DNA of 42,246 bases from Azospirillum doebereinerae (GTDB lineage Bacteria; Pseudomonadota; Alphaproteobacteria; Azospirillales; Azospirillaceae): contig NZ_RZIJ01000037.1 in assembly GCF_003989665.1 (NCBI RefSeq), positions 1 through 42,246 on the forward strand, written 5' to 3'. This document shows positions 38,705 to 42,246 of this stretch, piece by piece; the stretch's first letter is position 1; every line of letters starts with the position of its first letter. The notes below the pieces were generated by a model that was not told the origin of the DNA, searched no databases, and was given only the letters and a program-made list of their open reading frames with translations. A program made the position numbers and the translations under genes.

Positions 38705-40059
38705 TGGCCCACATCGCAGCACCGACCCGCCGCCGCCTCGCCAGCATCCCCGGCTTCGGCTTCGCCACCGCCGATTTCGCCACCGAGGAGCTGGCCGAGG
38801 ATCCGGGCGTCCGCCCGCTCGTCCAGATCACCGCGCTGATCATCGGCGCGCTCGTCGTCGGCGCGGTCACCTGGACGGCGGTCACCCCGGTCCAGGAGGT
38901 CGCCGTCGCCTTCGGCGAGATCGTGCCGGCCGGCGCGGTGCAGGCGATCCAGCATCTGGAGGGCGGCATCGTCAAGGAGCTGCTGGTCCGCGAGGGCCAG
39001 ATGGTCGAGGCCGGTCAGCCCATGGTCCGCTTCAACAGCGTGACGACCCAGTCCGGCCACGACCAGCTTCTGGCCCGCCGCGCCGCCCTGTCGATCCAGG
39101 CCGAGCGGCTGTCCGCCTTCGCCGGGGAGCGCATCGCCGATTTCAGCGAGTTCGCCGGCTTCGCCTCGCTGGTCGAGGACCAGAGCCGGGTGCTGGCCTC
39201 GCAGATCGACGCGCGCGAGAACCAGCGCCGGGTGCTGGGCAACCAGATCGCCGAGCAGCGCTCGCAGCTGGCCTCGGTCAAGCGGCAGCGCGGGCAGATG
39301 GCCGGCAGCCTTCCGCTGCTGGAGTGGAAGGTCAACATGCGCAACGACCTGACCAGCAAGGGCTACAACTCGAAGCTGATGGTGATCGAGGCCCAGCGCG
39401 AGCTGGCGGCGGCGCAGGGCGAGCTGCACCGGCTGGACGGCGTCATCGCCACAACCACCGACACCATCACCGAGACCGAATCGCGGGTCCGCGAGCTGGA
39501 CGGCCGCCTGCGCCAGGAAGCGCTCGACAAGATGGGCACGGTCACCGCCGAGCTGGCCGAGCTGGACAAGCAGATCGCCGCCCAGGGCGACCGGGTGGAC
39601 CGGCTGGTCACCAGCGCGCCGGTGCGCGGCATCGTTCAGGAGCTGCCGGTGAAGACCGCGGGCGGCGTCATCGTTCCCGGCGGCCTGGTCGCCAAGGTCG
39701 TGCCGCTCGACGAGGAGCTGGTCGCGGACATCCGCATCTCCACCCGCGACATCGGCTTCGTCACGCTGGGGCAGCCGGTGCAGGTCAAGGTCGCGGCCTT
39801 CGACTACGCCCGCTACGGCCGGATCGAGGGCATCCTGAAATCGGTGTCGCCGACGACCTTCTTCGACCAGGACAAGTCCCCCTACTACCAGGGCCGCGTC
39901 ACCCTGGCCGCCAACCATGTGGGCGACGCCCACCGCCAGCACCTGATCCTGCCCGGCATGACGGTCGAGGCCAACATCGCCACCGGCGAGAAGACCGTCC
40001 TGCAATACCTGCTCAAGCCCATCTACACCACCCTGGACGGCGCCCTGCGCGAGCGCTGA
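38704..40059 (+). CDS. HlyD-family membrane fusion protein of type I secretion
   Basis: Periplasmic adaptor, 451 residues, that links the ABC pair to an outer-membrane channel. Seen: cytosolic N-terminus, single membrane helix about 41-62 (ITALIIGALVVGAVTWTAV), lipoyl-like VQAIQHLEGGIVKELLVREGQMVEAGQPMVRF (about 80-111), a long coiled coil (about 150-285, with QIAEQRSQLASVKRQRGQM) and the returning VTSAPVRGIVQELPV with the beta-barrel region QPVQVKVAAFDYARYGRIEG, typical of the HlyD/LapC group. The ATG overlaps the previous stop by one base. No TolC gene is in the window. Confidence 0.94.
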   Translation: MAHIAAPTRRRLASIPGFGFATADFATEELAEDPGVRPLVQITALIIGALVVGAVTWTAVTPVQEVAVAFGEIVPAGAVQAIQHLEGGIVKELLVREGQMVEAGQPMVRFNSVTTQSGHDQLLARRAALSIQAERLSAFAGERIADFSEFAGFASLVEDQSRVLASQIDARENQRRVLGNQIAEQRSQLASVKRQRGQMAGSLPLLEWKVNMRNDLTSKGYNSKLMVIEAQRELAAAQGELHRLDGVIATTTDTITETESRVRELDGRLRQEALDKMGTVTAELAELDKQIAAQGDRVDRLVTSAPVRGIVQELPVKTAGGVIVPGGLVAKVVPLDEELVADIRISTRDIGFVTLGQPVQVKVAAFDYARYGRIEGILKSVSPTTFFDQDKSPYYQGRVTLAANHVGDAHRQHLILPGMTVEANIATGEKTVLQYLLKPIYTTLDGALRER

Positions 40060-40160
40060 TCCGCCCGGGATCCCCCGTTTGAGGCTCCCACTCGGATCGA
40101 TGCCGAGACACGGCACACCTCCTTCCCCCCATTCCGCCTTCGCCGCACAGGATCTCCGCC

Positions 40161-42246
40161 ATGGCTGACACCACCAACGACAAGGCCGCCCAGGGCTCGA
40201 CCACCCAGAGCTCCGCCGCCCCGGCCCGCGATCCTGCCGCCGCCGCCGCGCGCGAAAGCGCCGCGGCCGATTCGCTGGCGACGCAACGGCTCGGCGCGCT
40301 GGAGCGGCCCAACACGGCTCCGGCCGAACCGCGCCGCGAGATGCCGGATTCCCTGACCAACCTGCACAGCGGCAGCCGCATCGACCCGGCCGCCGCCGTA
40401 CAGGGAAGCCTGGCCACGGGGGCGCCGACCGCGTCTCAGACGCCGACGCAGGGGGCGGTCGCCGCCACCCCGGATTTCGGCGGCGGCGATCTGCCCTACC
40501 TGCCGGTCGGTTCGCTGACGATGGCGGTGAGCGGGGATGGCGGGGATGCCGAGGTGGCGTCGGGCTCCGCCCCGCTGACCGGTTTGGTGACGGGCGAGGA
40601 GGGCGGCATCCAGGGCTTCGCCGGCGGGGCGGGGGGAGCGGATTTCGCGCCACCCCCGGCCGTCATCCCGCCATCGGGCGTGTCGGAGGAGTTGGTTGCG
40701 GTCTCGTCCGGCGGCGGCAGCGGCAACGGCAACGGCGCCAGCGCCAGCTCCGCCGAGGAAACCGCGTTCACGGCCGCGTCGAGCGACACCAGCGCGGTTG
40801 CCACGGAGCTGATGCGCGCCAGCCGCGCCGCGTCGGGCGACGGCGGCATGACCGTGTCCGGCACCGGCGGAAGCAGCGATGGCGCGGCCGTCGATGCGAG
40901 GACTCTGTCCACCGCCACGCCGGATGACGCGGGCACCTCAACGCAGACGACCGGAGGCGCGACGGCGACGCAACCCGGTACCATCGATACGGCCTCCACG
41001 GAGGCGGGGGCGTCCGGCAGCGGTGCGGGAACCGCGACCGCTACCGGCAGCGGCTCTGGTTCTGGCGGTGGCTCCGGCACCACCGACACCGGCACCGGTG
41101 TTTCGTCACCATCCTCCACGACCAACGCCACCACCACCGACACGGCTGGCACGTCGGCCACCCCGTCTCCAAGCACCGGCGGCACCGCCACCACGGACGG
41201 CGCATCGGCCGGCGGGAGTGGCGCGGGCGCCGCTTCCGGTTCGGCGGGCACCGTCACGGACGGCACGGTCTCCAATGGCGGTGAGGGTGGGGGCGAGGGG
41301 GCCGCCGCCGGTGGCGGAAGCGGAACGGGAACTCCGGGCACCGGAACGGACACCCAGCCCGGCACGGGCGGCGGTTCCTCGAATGGCGGTTCCTCAAGCG
41401 GCGGCTCCGGGGAAACGGGAAGCTCGGGCGGGGGCACCGCGCCGCCGACGCCGACGCTGACCCTCCTCCCCGGCCAGGGGGACGAGGACGCGCCGCTGTC
41501 CGTCGCGATCCAGGTTCCCGCGGACAGCGCGGGCAACACCACGACGGTGACCGTGACCGGGGTTCCGGTGGGGGCTTCACTCTCGGCCGGCACGAACAAC
41601 GGCAACGGCAGTTGGACGCTGTCTCCCGGTCAATTGAGCGGGTTGACCCTGTCTCCGCCCGCCGATTTCCACGGGACCATCACGCTGGGCGTCACGGCGG
41701 TCACCACCGCTTCGGGGGGCGCCCAGTCGACCGCCACCGGAACGCTCGGCCTGACGGTCGATCCGGTGGCCGACGCCCCGACCCTGACCGTCGGCGCCGC
41801 CAACGCGCCCAAAGGCCAAGCAGTCCCCCTGACCGTCGGCGCCGCCCTGGTCACCCCCGCCGACGGGGAGACGCTGAGCGTGACGATCTCGGGCGTTCCG
41901 GCGGGCGCCAGCCTGTCCGCCGGCACCGATCACGGCAACGGCGTCTGGACTCTGAGTACCGACCAGCTGGCCGGCCTGACGCTGACCCCCGCAACGGGCT
42001 TCCAAGGCGACTTCAATCTGACCGTGACCGCGACGGCCGCCCTCAACGGCACCGAGTCGACCCGTTCGCTCGACATGCCCGTGACCGTGTCGGCCGCCCC
42101 CGCCTCCACTCCGGATGCGCCGAGCCTGACTGTGGCGGCTGCCTCGGGCAGCGAGGACCAGGCCATCGTGTTGACGATCAGCAGTGCGCTGGTGTCCCCG
42201 GCGGCGGGCGAGGTGCTCAGCGTGGTGATCGCCGGGGTTCCGGCGG
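40161..42246 (+). CDS. Large repeat-containing secreted protein (T1SS adhesin-like), 5' part
   Basis: An open frame from the ATG at 40161 runs to the window end without a stop (695 codons so far). The N-terminus has no Sec signal and is Ala/Thr/Ser-rich (MADTTNDKAAQGSTTQSS), as in substrates of type I secretion. Residues about 120-430 are a very Gly/Ser/Thr-rich low-complexity linker. From about 440 come cadherin-like repeats of 111-114 residues, with the core GVPAGASLSAGT...GNG.WTLS..QLAGLTL. They match the repeats of large RTX/BapA/LapA-type adhesins. It lies 101 bp behind the HlyD-type gene. RTX calcium motifs and the C-terminal signal are beyond the window. A possible AGGAT ribosome site lies before the start. 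Confidence 0.82.
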   Translation, partial: MADTTNDKAAQGSTTQSSAAPARDPAAAAARESAAADSLATQRLGALERPNTAPAEPRREMPDSLTNLHSGSRIDPAAAVQGSLATGAPTASQTPTQGAVAATPDFGGGDLPYLPVGSLTMAVSGDGGDAEVASGSAPLTGLVTGEEGGIQGFAGGAGGADFAPPPAVIPPSGVSEELVAVSSGGGSGNGNGASASSAEETAFTAASSDTSAVATELMRASRAASGDGGMTVSGTGGSSDGAAVDARTLSTATPDDAGTSTQTTGGATATQPGTIDTASTEAGASGSGAGTATATGSGSGSGGGSGTTDTGTGVSSPSSTTNATTTDTAGTSATPSPSTGGTATTDGASAGGSGAGAASGSAGTVTDGTVSNGGEGGGEGAAAGGGSGTGTPGTGTDTQPGTGGGSSNGGSSSGGSGETGSSGGGTAPPTPTLTLLPGQGDEDAPLSVAIQVPADSAGNTTTVTVTGVPVGASLSAGTNNGNGSWTLSPGQLSGLTLSPPADFHGTITLGVTAVTTASGGAQSTATGTLGLTVDPVADAPTLTVGAANAPKGQAVPLTVGAALVTPADGETLSVTISGVPAGASLSAGTDHGNGVWTLSTDQLAGLTLTPATGFQGDFNLTVTATAALNGTESTRSLDMPVTVSAAPASTPDAPSLTVAAASGSEDQAIVLTISSALVSPAAGEVLSVVIAGVPA
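41562..42246 (+). repeat. Cadherin-like tandem repeats within the secreted protein gene
   Basis: Three successive units are visible by their GVP core at 41562, 41895 and 42237 (spacings 333 and 342 bp). The aligned cores are GVPVGASLSAGTNNGNG, GVPAGASLSAGTDHGNG and GVPA..., cut off. The units differ enough at DNA level that they are not recent copies. More repeats probably follow outside the window. Confidence 0.75.

Noticed and set aside
40496..41605. Minus-strand frame rich in Pro, Val and Ser opposite the adhesin linker
   Set aside because: It is the complement of a Gly/Ser/Thr-rich linker and has no ribosome site or recognisable domain.
1..42246. tRNA, rRNA, CRISPR arrays, prophage or insertion-sequence genes
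   Set aside because: None was recognised by reading either strand; no regular spacer array and no transposase or integrase motifs were seen.

Overview
The window is high-GC DNA from an alphaproteobacterium. Its gene content (oxygen-independent ubiquinone genes, RegA/RegR-like promoter boxes, PmtA-type methyltransferase, TRAP transporter, many sensory proteins) fits Rhodospirillales and most resembles Azospirillum. That genus guess rests on protein resemblance and gene mix, with no search behind it.

Region 1 (1-17156) is a sugar-acid and anaerobic metabolism island. Every gene is on the minus strand except hexR. It holds the 5' part of pflB (pyruvate formate-lyase), hexR (RpiR-type regulator, probably KDPG-sensing), ubiV-ubiU-ubiT (O2-independent ubiquinone synthesis), a small XRE regulator, an FAH-fold hydratase, kdgT (2-keto-3-deoxygluconate permease), kdgK (KDG kinase), a small unknown protein, gap, pgk, and a complete TRAP transporter (dctP-dctQ-dctM). 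The logic is import of a sugar acid or KDG, phosphorylation to KDPG, and processing of the triose product by a dedicated GAPDH/PGK pair. The aldolase and dehydratase steps are not in the window. Two signals tie this region together. HexR-type boxes lie over the pflB promoter and before hexR. A bipartite element, ATACTAGTAT-N51/52-ATGTCGCA on the plus strand, occurs four times in one orientation. Three copies stand before kdgT, pgk and dctP; the fourth sits at the 3' end of hexR and points antisense through it towards pflB. The island ends with a TPR-methyltransferase and a PmtA-like lipid methyltransferase.

Region 2 (17157-25735) is mixed: a membrane chemoreceptor, an orphan ParB-like protein, a small exported protein followed by two tandem paralogues of unknown function (the first conspicuously less GC-rich), a YcbL-type metallo-hydrolase, an Rrf2 regulator with four clustered cysteines, and a HTH protein of unknown role.

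Region 3 (26027-31689) is a sulfate ABC importer operon (sbp-cysT-cysW-cysA), then a GC-rich intergenic palindrome and, on the other strand, a CPA2 cation/proton antiporter with an RCK domain.

Region 4 (32296-42246) holds a membrane hybrid histidine kinase followed by a type I secretion locus: two overlapping ABC exporter half-transporters with the same unusual signature motif, a HlyD-type adaptor, and the 5' part of a large repeat-containing adhesin-like substrate cut by the window end. No rRNA, tRNA, CRISPR array or insertion-sequence transposase was seen.
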